This document shows positions 45,242 to 53,415 of a DNA stretch of 64,000 nt, piece after piece (position 1 is the first letter of the stretch; each line of letters starts with the position of its first letter). The stretch spans positions 1 through 64,000 of the forward strand of contig DASVDC010000074.1 of NCBI GenBank assembly GCA_036381275.1. Reading direction: 5' to 3'. Origin of the DNA: UBA7803 sp036381275. GTDB lineage: Bacteria; Pseudomonadota; Gammaproteobacteria; Pseudomonadales; Azotimanducaceae. A program made the translations under genes and the position numbers. A model generated the notes under the pieces. It did not search any database and had not been told where the DNA came from. It was given only the letters and a program-made list of their open reading frames with translations.

Positions 45242-45270
45242 ACTATATATCGGCGCCCGGCACCGGGCAA
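45242..45270 (-). promoter_or_regulatory. Promoter of the mini transcription unit, with internal palindrome
   Basis: On the minus strand TTGCCC (45270-45265), 17 bases and TATAGT (45247-45242) form one of the best sigma-70-like promoters here. The spacer is largely the perfect palindrome GCCCGGCACCGGGC (45255-45268), a candidate operator. Just outside, CGCTCGCAGCGCA is repeated in tandem (45287-45299, 45301-45313). Confidence 0.6.
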
Positions 45271-45361
45271 TGAAAGTTTCTGCCGCCGCTCGCAGCGCAG
45301 CGCTCGCAGCGCATCCCGTGCACGGATGTGATGGCGCCGTCAACTGTCGTAGCATCGCGAC

Positions 45362-46315
45362 ATGCTGGCGATGCACGAGATCCCGCTGGGGCAATGCCCG
45401 GTGAGCCATCGGTTCGCGTCCGGCGCGATCACGGTGGTGCTCGGCCGCAACCGCTCCGGCAAGACGCGCCTGTGCCGGCTGCTTGCCGGTCTCGAGCAGC
45501 CGGCTGGCGGGCGCATCGAGCTCGACGGTCAGGACATCACCCGGCTGCCGCCCGGCCGGCGCGACGTGGCGATGGTCTATCAGGCCTTCGTCAACTACCC
45601 GCACCTCACGGTATTCGACAACATCGCTTCGCCGCTGCGGGCGCAGCGCGCCGGGCGCGATGTGATCACCGCGCGCGTCACCGAGATCGCCGCGAGGCTC
45701 GGCCTCACCGAGCTGCTCGACCGGCTGCCCGCGCAGCTCTCCGGCGGGCAGCAGCAGCGCGTCGCGATCGGCCGCGCGCTCGCGAAGGGCGCGCGAGTGC
45801 TGGTGCTGGACGAGCCGCTGGTGAACCTCGACTACAAGCTGCGCGAAGAGCTCGAGGTGGAGCTTCGCAACATGCTGACGGACGGAGCGCTGACGGTGGT
45901 GTACACCACGTCCGATCCGCGGGATGCGTTCAATCTCGGCGACGAGGTGGTGCTGCTCGAGAATGGGCGGATCCTGCAGAGCGGCCCTCCGCTCGCCGTC
46001 TACCGCGCGCCGGTGTCGGAGGCCGCGGCGGATCTGATGAGCGATCCGGGCGTCAACCGCTACCGCGACGGCAGCCGAGTTTGCGTGGTCCGTCCCGAGC
46101 ACCTGCGGATCGAGCCGGTGGCCGGCGCGGAGCGGCGCTTCGAGCTGGCCGTGCTCACCGTCGAGACCAACGGCTCGGAAACGTACCTGCACGGCACGGT
46201 GGCCGGCGAGCACTGGGTGGCGAAGCTGCCCGGTCTGCACCGCGTCGAGCCGGGCGAACGGGTGCTGCTGCGGGCCGAGGCGGACGCGGTTATGGAGTTC
46301 CCCGCCGGTGGCTGA
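45362..46315 (+). CDS. glpS: Glycerol-type ABC transporter ATP-binding protein GlpS-like
   Basis: 317 aa. The nucleotide-binding domain (about 15-215) is followed by a TOBE domain. Walker A is GRNRSGKT, unusual at its fourth position; the signature LSGGQQQRVAIGRAL and Walker B VLVLDEPLVNLD are canonical. The H-loop reads YTTSDPRDA, without its histidine. Order and partners (second ATPase, two permeases, small DUF2160 protein, GlpV-like binding protein) match the GlpSTPQUV glycerol importer described in Rhizobium. It overlaps the next gene by 8 bases. Confidence 0.85.
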   Translation: MLAMHEIPLGQCPVSHRFASGAITVVLGRNRSGKTRLCRLLAGLEQPAGGRIELDGQDITRLPPGRRDVAMVYQAFVNYPHLTVFDNIASPLRAQRAGRDVITARVTEIAARLGLTELLDRLPAQLSGGQQQRVAIGRALAKGARVLVLDEPLVNLDYKLREELEVELRNMLTDGALTVVYTTSDPRDAFNLGDEVVLLENGRILQSGPPLAVYRAPVSEAAADLMSDPGVNRYRDGSRVCVVRPEHLRIEPVAGAERRFELAVLTVETNGSETYLHGTVAGEHWVAKLPGLHRVEPGERVLLRAEADAVMEFPAGG

Positions 46316-47471
46316 CGTGCGTCTCGAGGCGCTGTCGTTCCGTTACCCCGGAGCGGACACGGACACGCTGCGCGAGCTCGATCTCGGCATCGCGCGCGGC
46401 GAGGCGCACGCGCTGCTCGGCGCGTCCGGCGCCGGCAAGAGCACGCTGGTGAACCTGCTGTCCGGGCTGATCCGCCCGGGGAGCGGCGCGGTGCGCTTCG
46501 ACGGCCGCAACGTCTCGGCGCTGCCGCCGCGTGAACGCGGCGTGTCGCAGGTGTTCCAGTTTCCGGTGCTGTACGACACGCTGACGGTGGAACAGAACCT
46601 GACGCTGCCGCTACGCAACCGCGGCTGGCGCCGGGCCGCCGCGCGCGAGCGCGCGGCCGAGATCGCGGGCCGGCTGGAGCTGACGCCGTGGCTCGCGGTG
46701 CGTGCCGGGAAGCTGTCGCTGTTCCAGAAGCAGCTCGTCGCGATCGCCCGCGCACTGGTGCGTCCGGACATCGCGCTCGTGCTGCTCGACGAGCCGCTCA
46801 CCGCGGTGCAACCGGCCACCAAGTGGCAACTCCGTCAGTCGATCAAGGCGATCCAGCGCGACCTGGGTGCCACGATGGTCTACGTGACGCACGATCAGAC
46901 CGAAGCGCTGACCTTCGCCGATCGGATCAGCGTGATGCACGGCGGCGCGATCCTGCAGACCGGCACGCCGGAGGCGCTGTACCGAGAGCCCGACCACGAG
47001 CACGTCGCCCACTTCATCGGCTCGCCGGGCATGAACCTGCTGCCGGGGCGCGTGGAGCGGGGCGAGGTCCGGCTCGCCGGCGTACGGGTCGCCGCGGCGC
47101 CGGCCGATCTCGCGGACGGGCCCTGCACGGTCGGCTTCCGGCCGGAATGGGCCGAGCTGCAGCCCCTCGGGGAGCGGCAACCCCTGTGGGAGCGGCCTCC
47201 GGCCGCGAATGCAGAGTTCGCGGCCAGAGGCCGCTCCCACAGTACGGGCGGCTCCCCCAGTGATGGGCTGACGGTGCAGGTCACCGCCACCCGCGTGCTC
47301 GGCATCGACGGCGGCGGCGCGTTCGGCATCGTCACCGCCCGCCTCGGCGAGCACCTGCTGCGCACCCGCCAGATCGTTCGGGTGGCCGCCGGCGACACGG
47401 CGCGGCTCGAGCTCGACTCCGCGCGGCTGGTGCTGTTCCGCGAAGGCGTTCGGATCGGCTGCCGGCAGTAG
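46308..47471 (+). CDS. glpT: Glycerol-type ABC transporter ATP-binding protein GlpT-like, with in-frame REP
   Basis: 387 aa from GTG 46308. Walker A GASGAGKST and H-loop YVTHDQTEAL are canonical, but the signature reads KLSLFQKQLVAIARAL and the D-loop LTAVQP, so it complements GlpS, which has the opposite defects. After the TOBE entry (VGFRPEWAELQP) about 25 residues are encoded by a REP palindrome pair (47184-47242), then TOBE resumes at LTVQVTATRVLG. The insertion makes the protein longer than usual for the family. Name given by analogy with the Rhizobium importer. Confidence 0.85.
   Translation: MADVRLEALSFRYPGADTDTLRELDLGIARGEAHALLGASGAGKSTLVNLLSGLIRPGSGAVRFDGRNVSALPPRERGVSQVFQFPVLYDTLTVEQNLTLPLRNRGWRRAAARERAAEIAGRLELTPWLAVRAGKLSLFQKQLVAIARALVRPDIALVLLDEPLTAVQPATKWQLRQSIKAIQRDLGATMVYVTHDQTEALTFADRISVMHGGAILQTGTPEALYREPDHEHVAHFIGSPGMNLLPGRVERGEVRLAGVRVAAAPADLADGPCTVGFRPEWAELQPLGERQPLWERPPAANAEFAARGRSHSTGGSPSDGLTVQVTATRVLGIDGGGAFGIVTARLGEHLLRTRQIVRVAAGDTARLELDSARLVLFREGVRIGCRQ
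47184..47242. repeat. Paired REP element inside glpT
   Basis: CTGTGGGAGCGGCCTCCGGC (from 47184) and the inverted arm TTCGCGGCCAGAGGCCGCTC (from 47217) are separated by 7 bases. Shorter, decayed pieces flank it (GGGAGCGGC at 47170, GGCGGCTCCCCCAG at 47248). Here the palindrome is read in a different frame from the AHSA1 copy. Confidence 0.9.
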
Positions 47472-47553
47472 CGGTCTGACAGGATGGGCGACGCTCTGCG
47501 GTGCCGCCGCGATTCCGGTATCCTGCGGGCAACCCGTCGGGGAGGAGCGAATC

Positions 47554-48036
47554 ATGCTGCGCCGCGTTCTGATCGTGCTGGGCTCCATTGCCGTGGTCAC
47601 GGTGGTCGCCGTGCTGCTGTTCTTCCGCTCGGTGGGAATGTTCGCCGACGAGGCGGTCTACACCACGGAGCGGGGCGCCATCGACGGCTACGATCCGGTC
47701 GCCTTTTTCACCGAAGGCCGCGCGGTGCGCGGCAGCGATGCGCACGCGTGGGAGTGGCGCGGCAGCCGCTGGCTGTTCGCGAGCGCGGACCATCTCGAGC
47801 GCTTCCGCGCCGATCCGGAGCGTTTCGCGCCGGCCTACGGCGGCTACTGCGCGTACGGGATGGCCGGCGGCTATACGGCCTTCACCGACCCGACCGCATG
47901 GAGCATCGTCGACGGCCGCCTGTTCCTGAACTTCGATCACGACGTCAAGGCGGAGTGGGAGGCAGACCGGCCGGCGATGATCGAGCGGGCCGACCGCAAC
48001 TGGCCCGAAAGCCGGCCGGCGCGTCATTGGCTGTGA
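47554..48036 (+). CDS. Membrane-anchored YHS-domain protein
   Basis: 160 aa. An N-terminal anchor helix (about 5-28) is followed by a YHS-like domain: AIDGYDPVAFFTEGRAV, WRGSRWLFASADHLERF, APAYGGYCAYGMA. The YHS fold is thought to bind metal, and relatives occur in copper- or tellurite-linked proteins. GGGGAGGAG precedes ATG 47554. It sits between the ATPase and permease genes of the importer, transcribed the same way, which is not the usual glp order. Confidence 0.85.
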   Translation: MLRRVLIVLGSIAVVTVVAVLLFFRSVGMFADEAVYTTERGAIDGYDPVAFFTEGRAVRGSDAHAWEWRGSRWLFASADHLERFRADPERFAPAYGGYCAYGMAGGYTAFTDPTAWSIVDGRLFLNFDHDVKAEWEADRPAMIERADRNWPESRPARHWL

Positions 48037-48084
48037 GGGACGCCGCCGCCGGCATCGTGGTAACGCGAGCGGAACCGACGGCGC

Positions 48085-48951
48085 ATGCGTAGACACGATC
48101 AGCGGGCCTGGCTCGGCGTGCTGCCGGTGGTGCTGGTGGTCGCGTTCAGCGCGCTCGTTCCGCTGATGACAGTGGTCAACTACTCGGTTCAGGACATCTT
48201 CGATCCGCAGAACCGGCTGTTCGTCGGCTTCGACTGGTACCGGGAGATCCTGCGCGATCCGCGGTTCCACGAGGCGCTGCTGCGTCAGCTCGCGTTCAGC
48301 GGCCTGGTGCTGCTGATCGAGATCCCCCTCGGCATCCTGATCGCCCGCAGCCTGCCGCGCACCGGTGCGGGACTCTGGCTCGTCGTGATCGCGGTGCCGC
48401 TGCTGATTCCGTGGAACGTGGTCGGCACCATCTGGCAGATGTTCGCCCGGCCCGACATCGGCCTGCTCGGCGGCGCGCTGAACGCGATGGGGCTCGACTT
48501 CAACTTCACCGCTGATCCGCTCGATGCCTGGATCGTGCTGCTGCTGATGGACGCCTGGCACTGGACGCCGCTGGTGGCGCTGCTCGGCTACGCGGGGTTG
48601 GCGTCCATACCGCCGGTCTGCTACCAGGCCGCCGAGATCGACGGGGCCGGCACGTGGCAGGTGTTCCGTTTCGTCGAGCTGCCGCGGTTGCGGTCGGTGC
48701 TGATCATCGCAGTGCTTCTCAGGCTGATGGACAGCCTGATGATCTACACCGAGCCATTCGTGCTGACCGGCGGCGGGCCCGGCAACAGCACCACGTTCCT
48801 GAGTCAGCGCCTCACCAGCATGGCGGTGGGGCAGTTCGACCTCGGCCCGGCGGCCGCGTTCTCGGTCCTGTACTTCCTGGCGATCCTGCTGTTCTGCTGG
48901 CTGTTTTATACGAGCGTGATGCGCGCGGACGACGAGGGCGGGGATGGTTGA
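48085..48951 (+). CDS. glpP: Glycerol-type ABC transporter permease GlpP-like
   Basis: 288 aa, six membrane helices, MalF-like. The EAA loop is YQAAEIDGAGTWQVFRFVEL (about 191-210). It forms the inner-membrane channel with GlpQ and overlaps it by 8 bases. Confidence 0.88.
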   Translation: MRRHDQRAWLGVLPVVLVVAFSALVPLMTVVNYSVQDIFDPQNRLFVGFDWYREILRDPRFHEALLRQLAFSGLVLLIEIPLGILIARSLPRTGAGLWLVVIAVPLLIPWNVVGTIWQMFARPDIGLLGGALNAMGLDFNFTADPLDAWIVLLLMDAWHWTPLVALLGYAGLASIPPVCYQAAEIDGAGTWQVFRFVELPRLRSVLIIAVLLRLMDSLMIYTEPFVLTGGGPGNSTTFLSQRLTSMAVGQFDLGPAAAFSVLYFLAILLFCWLFYTSVMRADDEGGDG

Positions 48952-49756
48952 TCCGCGCCGGCCGCGCGGCCGCTGGCTGCTCTATGGCTACTTCCTCTAC
49001 CTGGTGCTGCCCGTGTACTGGCTTGCCGCGATGGCGTTCCAGACGAACCGCGACATCGTCTCGGGTCTGCATCCGATACCGGACCGGCTCACGCTCGCGA
49101 ACTTCGCCGAGATCTTCTCCAACCCGGTCTGGTACGGTGCCTTCGGTCATTCGCTCTCCTACGTGCTGCTGAACACGCTGATCTCGGTGGCGGTGGCGCT
49201 GCCGGCTGCGTACGCGTTCTCGCGCTACCGGTTCCTCGGCGACCGGCATCTGTTCTTCTGGCTGCTCACCAACCGGATGGCGCCGCCCGCGGTGTTCCTG
49301 CTGCCGTTCTTTCAGCTCTACTCGGCCATCGGCCTGTTCGACACGCCGCTCGCGGTGGCGCTCGCGCACTGTCTGTTCACGGTGCCGCTCGCTGTCTGGA
49401 TCCTCGAAGGGTTCATGTCGGGCGTGCCGACGAGCCTCGACGAGATGGCACGGATCGACGGGCACGGGCTCGGCTATTTCTTCTTCCGGCTGTTCCTGCC
49501 CAACATCAAGAGCGGCGTCGCCGTCACCGTGTTCTTCTGCTTCATGTTCAGTTGGGTCGAGCTGCTGCTCGCGCGTACGCTGACCGGCAGCGAGACCAAG
49601 CCGATCGTGGTGGTAATGACGCGCACGGTGAGCGCGTCGGGACTCGACTGGGGCGTGCTGGCCGCGGCCGGGCTGCTGACGATCCTGCCGGGGGTCGCCG
49701 TGGTCTGGTTCGTGCGCCGCGACCTCGCCCGCGGCTTCGCGCTCGGGAGGGTCTGA
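48944..49756 (+). CDS. glpQ: Glycerol-type ABC transporter permease GlpQ-like
   Basis: 270 aa, six membrane helices, MalG-like. The EAA loop is SLDEMARIDGHGLGYFFFRL (about 165-184). It shares one base with the following small membrane gene. Confidence 0.88.
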   Translation: MVDPRRPRGRWLLYGYFLYLVLPVYWLAAMAFQTNRDIVSGLHPIPDRLTLANFAEIFSNPVWYGAFGHSLSYVLLNTLISVAVALPAAYAFSRYRFLGDRHLFFWLLTNRMAPPAVFLLPFFQLYSAIGLFDTPLAVALAHCLFTVPLAVWILEGFMSGVPTSLDEMARIDGHGLGYFFFRLFLPNIKSGVAVTVFFCFMFSWVELLLARTLTGSETKPIVVVMTRTVSASGLDWGVLAAAGLLTILPGVAVVWFVRRDLARGFALGRV

Positions 49757-50028
49757 TGCAGTGGATGGCGTGGACCTGGCCGACGGCCGCGTTCTTCCTC
49801 TGCGTGGCACTCGCGCTCGCGGTGCTGACGCTGCTGGAGCTGCGTCATCCGACGCGCCGGCGCCGCGGCTGGCTGCCGATCCCGACCACGCGCGGCGACC
49901 GGTTCTTCATCGCGCTGCTCACGGCCGCGGCGGTGCACGTGCTGTGGCTCGCAATGACCGATGCGGCCGTGCTCTGGGCCTCCGTGGCCTCGCTCGTCAT
50001 CGCCGCGGTGCTGATGGCCCGCGGTTGA
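49756..50028 (+). CDS. glpU: Small DUF2160-type membrane protein, GlpU-like
   Basis: 90 aa from ATG 49756. It opens MQWMAWTWPTAAFF and continues LRRPTR-like basic loop, GWLPIPTTRGDRFF, then two more helices: the pattern of the small DUF2160 membrane proteins found in glycerol ABC operons. Its role in transport is not established. In the Rhizobium order the binding protein glpV would follow directly; here other genes intervene. Confidence 0.8.
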   Translation: MQWMAWTWPTAAFFLCVALALAVLTLLELRHPTRRRRGWLPIPTTRGDRFFIALLTAAAVHVLWLAMTDAAVLWASVASLVIAAVLMARG

Positions 50029-50085
50029 CGGGCCCACGGGCACGGCACGGAGGAATTGGCTTCCCTCTTGCTTGATCCCGCGGCC

Positions 50086-51879
50086 ATGACCATCGACCAG
50101 ATCGTGTTTCTGATCGTGCTGGCGGTCGCGCTGGTGCTGCTGATCACGGAGTGGATCCGGCTGGACCTGACGGGTGCGCTGATCATCGTAGCGCTGGCAG
50201 CAGCGGGTCTGCTGGCGCCGGACGATGCGCTCTCCGGATTCTCCAGTGAGCCCGCCATTCTGCTGGCGTCGATGTTCGTGCTGTCCGGCGGGCTGCGGCA
50301 GACCGGTCTGACGGAACGGCTGGGGCGCTGGATCGGCCGCTGGTCGGGCGACAGCGTCGGCCGCGCGACGCTGGTGATCATGCCGAGCGTCGCACTGATG
50401 GCCGCGTTCAGCCATCACCTGATGGTGACCTCGATGATGCTGCCGGTGATCCTGTCGCTGAACCGTACGCACGACCTGCCGGCTTCCCGGCTGATGATGC
50501 CGATGGCGTTCGCGGCATCGCTCGGTACCACGGTGACGGTGATCGCGGCACCGGCGTTCCTGGTGGCGAGGAGCCTGCTGGCTCGGGAAGGCCACGAGGT
50601 CGGCATCTTCGCGATCGCGCCGATCGGCCTGGTGCTGACGCTGCTCGGGACGGTCTACGTGCTCGCGCTCGGCCGATGGCTGCTGCCGAGCCGGCCCGGT
50701 GCCGCGGCCGACCAGGATCGGTTCCGACTCGAGCGTTACTACACCGAGATGGTTGTGCTCGAGGACTCGTCCCACCTCGGCCGGCCCATGCGCGAGCTGC
50801 AGGAAGCCTGTGAAGAGCGGTTCGAGGTGGTGGAATGGCTGCGCCGCGGCCGATCGCTGCGCCAGCCGTGGGATGAGCGGCTGCTGGAGCCCAACGACGT
50901 GCTGCTGGTGCGTACCAGCCCTGACGAGCTCACGGCGCTGGAGGAACAAGGCGGTCTGGCGCTCCGCGCGGTCGTGCAGTACGGCGAGGTGCTGCCGGAG
51001 GAGGACGGCGACGTGTCGGAACGCGAACGCCTGGTGCAGGCGGTGGTGGGGCCGGACTCGGAGCTGGTCGGCCGTGAGCTCGGCACCGTGGACTTCCTGT
51101 CGCGCTTCGGTGTCGTGGTGGTCGGGCTGTGGCGCAAGCGCGGGTTCCTGCGTCGGGAGCTTTCCAAGGTCCGGCTGCGGGCGGGCGATCTGCTGGTGCT
51201 GTGGGGTGATCAGAAGGCGCTCGACCGGCTCGCGGACAGCTCGTCGTTCCTGCTCCTGGTGCCGCTTTCGGCGCAGGAGCGCCGGCTCGGCAAGAGCGGC
51301 GTCGCCGCCGGCATCATGGCCGCGAGCGTGCTCGCGGCGGCGACGGGGCTGGTGCCGGTATCCATCGCGTTCCTGGCCGGCGCCGCCGCGATGGTGGTGA
51401 GCGGCTGTCTCACCGCCCGGCAGGCCTACTCGTCCGTGGACGTGCGGATCTTCGTGTTCGTCGCCGGCGCGATTCCGCTCGGGCTCGCGATGGAGCAGAC
51501 CGGCACCGCGGCGCTGATCGCGGGCGGGCTATCGGAGTCGTTGGCCGACTGGTCGGACGTCTGGGTGCTGTTCGCGCTGTTCATGACGGCCGCGCTGCTT
51601 ACCCAGATCCTCTCCGACACCGCGACCACCGTGCTGCTCGGACCCGTCGCGCTCGGCCTCGCCGGACTGCTCGGTGTCTCGGCCACCGCCGCCGTGTTCA
51701 GCGTCGCGCTCGGTGCGGTGGCTGCGTTCCTGACTCCCATTGGCCACCACGGCAATCTGCTCGTCTACGAGCCCGGCGACTACCGCTTTCACGATTTCGT
51801 ACGGGTCGGCACGCCGCTGACGATTCTGCTGGGGCTCGCGGCGGCGTGGCTGGCGACGTTGCTGTGGCCGGCGGGGTGA
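50086..51879 (+). CDS. SLC13-like anion transporter with two RCK-C domains
   Basis: 597 aa from ATG 50086 (TTG 50056 is possible but has an ill-spaced RBS). About five N-terminal and six C-terminal membrane helices enclose two TrkA-C/RCK-C domains (about 220-300 and 310-395: DVLLVRTSPDEL and DLLVLWGDQKAL). The duplicated transport core is marked by GTTVTVIAAPAFL and LSDTATTVLLGP. Relatives carry dicarboxylates, sulfate or other anions with sodium. Placed just after GlpU, it is not part of known glycerol importers. Confidence 0.85.
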   Translation: MTIDQIVFLIVLAVALVLLITEWIRLDLTGALIIVALAAAGLLAPDDALSGFSSEPAILLASMFVLSGGLRQTGLTERLGRWIGRWSGDSVGRATLVIMPSVALMAAFSHHLMVTSMMLPVILSLNRTHDLPASRLMMPMAFAASLGTTVTVIAAPAFLVARSLLAREGHEVGIFAIAPIGLVLTLLGTVYVLALGRWLLPSRPGAAADQDRFRLERYYTEMVVLEDSSHLGRPMRELQEACEERFEVVEWLRRGRSLRQPWDERLLEPNDVLLVRTSPDELTALEEQGGLALRAVVQYGEVLPEEDGDVSERERLVQAVVGPDSELVGRELGTVDFLSRFGVVVVGLWRKRGFLRRELSKVRLRAGDLLVLWGDQKALDRLADSSSFLLLVPLSAQERRLGKSGVAAGIMAASVLAAATGLVPVSIAFLAGAAAMVVSGCLTARQAYSSVDVRIFVFVAGAIPLGLAMEQTGTAALIAGGLSESLADWSDVWVLFALFMTAALLTQILSDTATTVLLGPVALGLAGLLGVSATAAVFSVALGAVAAFLTPIGHHGNLLVYEPGDYRFHDFVRVGTPLTILLGLAAAWLATLLWPAG

Positions 51880-51922
51880 CCCGCCGGTCCCCAGCGGACT
51901 GATCACTTGTTGGCCATTGCCA

Positions 51923-52294
51923 TCAGCAAGATTCCAGGGGCATGTTCGCGGCGATCCAACCCTTGATGCCTGCCGACAGGACCCGAACATCTTCGTACCC
52001 CATCTTCTTTGCTCGCTTGGCTGCGTTCGGGGCTTTCCGGCACACCGGATTGGAGCAGTAGAACACGAGGGTGGTGACCTTGTCTTCGGGGAGGTCACCT
52101 TCCCGGTAACCAGCGGGATCGAGATTCCGCGCGCCAGGCACATGCGCCCGTCTCCAGTTGTCGCGGGCATTGACGTCGATGACCGTCACCCGTCCGCTTT
52201 CCAGACGCTCTTGCAGCGCCTCGGGTGAGATTGTTTTCAGCCCATCAGTCTTGCAAACATCGCTCAGGCTCCCGTCGAGTGAGACTTCATCCAC
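51923..52294 (-). CDS. Rhodanese-domain protein in a lower-GC patch
   Basis: 123 aa from GTG 52294 (start uncertain). SPEALQERLESGRVTVIDVN opens a single rhodanese domain. The active-site loop is CSNPVCR, then KMGYEDVRVLSAGIKGW. Rhodaneses transfer sulfane sulfur through the first Cys. It overlaps the end of the upstream membrane gene by 31 bases in another frame. Codon use is less GC-biased than the flanks, suggesting recent arrival. Confidence 0.78.
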   Translation of the reverse strand: MDEVSLDGSLSDVCKTDGLKTISPEALQERLESGRVTVIDVNARDNWRRAHVPGARNLDPAGYREGDLPEDKVTTLVFYCSNPVCRKAPNAAKRAKKMGYEDVRVLSAGIKGWIAANMPLESC

Positions 52295-52644
52295 CCGCAG
52301 CCCCTGCTCGGGCCGCCCGGCCGGAGAAAGACCGCGACCCAGGCAGCCGCGCCCATGATCGGAATGAAGCTCGTGACAAGCGTCGGATCGCGAAGCGCGA
52401 CGATAAGGGCCGCCAACACGAATACCGGCCCCAGGATCAGCGTCGCCGGGGAGATCCCGCGTGCGGCACCTTTCCGTTGCGATTGCATCAAGTCTGCACT
52501 CAGAAATGCGAGTACGAGGAGTATCGGCCCGGAAAGAACCCACCAACCGTAGTCGGCGGTGAAATCTGCGACGAGGGTCGACAACACAATTCCAGTCCCC
52601 ACAACCAGGCTGGGGCCATGATCGAGCCAACGGGTCTTGCTCAT
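52264..52644 (-). CDS. Small membrane protein, function unknown
   Basis: 126 aa with about four hydrophobic segments (SLVVGTGIVLSTLVADF, WWVLSGPILLVLAFLSADL, LILGPVFVLAALIVAL, FIPIMGAAAWVAVFL). AGGAGG is 7 bases before ATG 52644. It directly precedes the rhodanese gene and overlaps it, as in other rhodanese/membrane pairs (compare YgaP, where both are one chain). No family name is claimed. Confidence 0.7.
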   Translation of the reverse strand: MSKTRWLDHGPSLVVGTGIVLSTLVADFTADYGWWVLSGPILLVLAFLSADLMQSQRKGAARGISPATLILGPVFVLAALIVALRDPTLVTSFIPIMGAAAWVAVFLRPGGPSRGCGWMKSHSTGA

Positions 52645-52688
52645 GTCACTTCCTCCTGCAAATCAAGTGATGGTTTGGGTTGTCCGTC

Positions 52689-53135
52689 TTAGGCGTCGCT
52701 CGGTATCTCTTGGTCCATCCCTGTCGAGACCTGTAACTCCATCGGCGTCGACGTGATCCCATGGTCCATATCCGCAGCGCCGGTGCGTCGGAATCCCCAC
52801 TTCTCATACACCGGAATGGCGTACGTTGAAGATCGAAGGTTGAAATAGCCCTTGTTGCCGCGGCAGAAGCACTCCTGCCTGCCCATCTCCCAAAGCCGGT
52901 GCGATATGCTGCGACGGTGCCAAGCAGCCGCAACTCCGTTGCAGACAGCAACGAAGCATACGTCTCCACGAGAGATGTAATGCCGGATGGCTTTGGTTCC
53001 GCACAACTCCGACATCAGCCTTTGACCTTCCTCCGAGAACTCGTAGAAGCAGAACTGCCGCTGTGACTCGAGTATCAGAGCCGAGATGCCCGCAGCGTCC
53101 TCGGTCGTGGCCCGCCGGTACGTGATATGGTCCAT
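52689..53135 (-). CDS. GNAT-like acetyltransferase lacking motif A, probably inactive
   Basis: 148 aa. The start (ITYRRATTEDAAGISALI) and end (GYFNLRSSTYAIPVYEKWGFRRTG) match small GNAT enzymes. Between CFVAVCNG and SHRLWEMGRQ about 19 residues seem to be missing, including the strand and the RxxGxG/A acetyl-CoA loop. Without it acetyl-CoA binding is doubtful. It reads as a decaying gene in the lower-GC patch, same strand as its two neighbours. Confidence 0.6.
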   Translation of the reverse strand: MDHITYRRATTEDAAGISALILESQRQFCFYEFSEEGQRLMSELCGTKAIRHYISRGDVCFVAVCNGVAAAWHRRSISHRLWEMGRQECFCRGNKGYFNLRSSTYAIPVYEKWGFRRTGAADMDHGITSTPMELQVSTGMDQEIPSDA

Positions 53136-53415
53136 CGCGCGCTCCCACGAGAGGGCCGGTGATCGGAGAATACACCCGATCGCGGAAGGCGCACGAGCGC
53201 CGCATTTGGTGTTGTGCCCGCTTGTCTCCAGCAGTTGGCCGATTCGAGCTGCTTCAGCCTGTCGGATTCACGGGTCAGTGTACGGCGTTCCGTGTACCCA
53301 ACACTTGAGGGCGGTGGGCTTCTTCATTGCCCGCGCGTAGGTAAGTTGCAGCACCGCGATAATAGCGATGATTGCCGTCGCAATCAGTGCGCCCTCCGCG
53401 GCCGCTCAATAGGAC
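53136..53415. other. Lower-GC intergenic stretch before the recombinase remnant
   Basis: No convincing gene. On the minus strand GTTGGGT (around 53300) matches the GTTRRRY core of integron recombination sites, with ACCCAAC as its complement, but I could not build a full attC or attI structure around it. Confidence 0.35.

Noticed and set aside
52264..52294. Programmed frameshift joining the membrane gene and the rhodanese gene
   Set aside because: The two frames overlap by only 31 bases and I see no slippery heptamer; two overlapping genes explain it more simply.
52640..52700. attC-like site between the GNAT-like and membrane genes
   Set aside because: GCCTAAG and a small imperfect hairpin (CAAATCA with TGGTTTG) are present, but a paired RYYYAAC and GTTRRRY core could not be built, so it is not listed as a recombination site.
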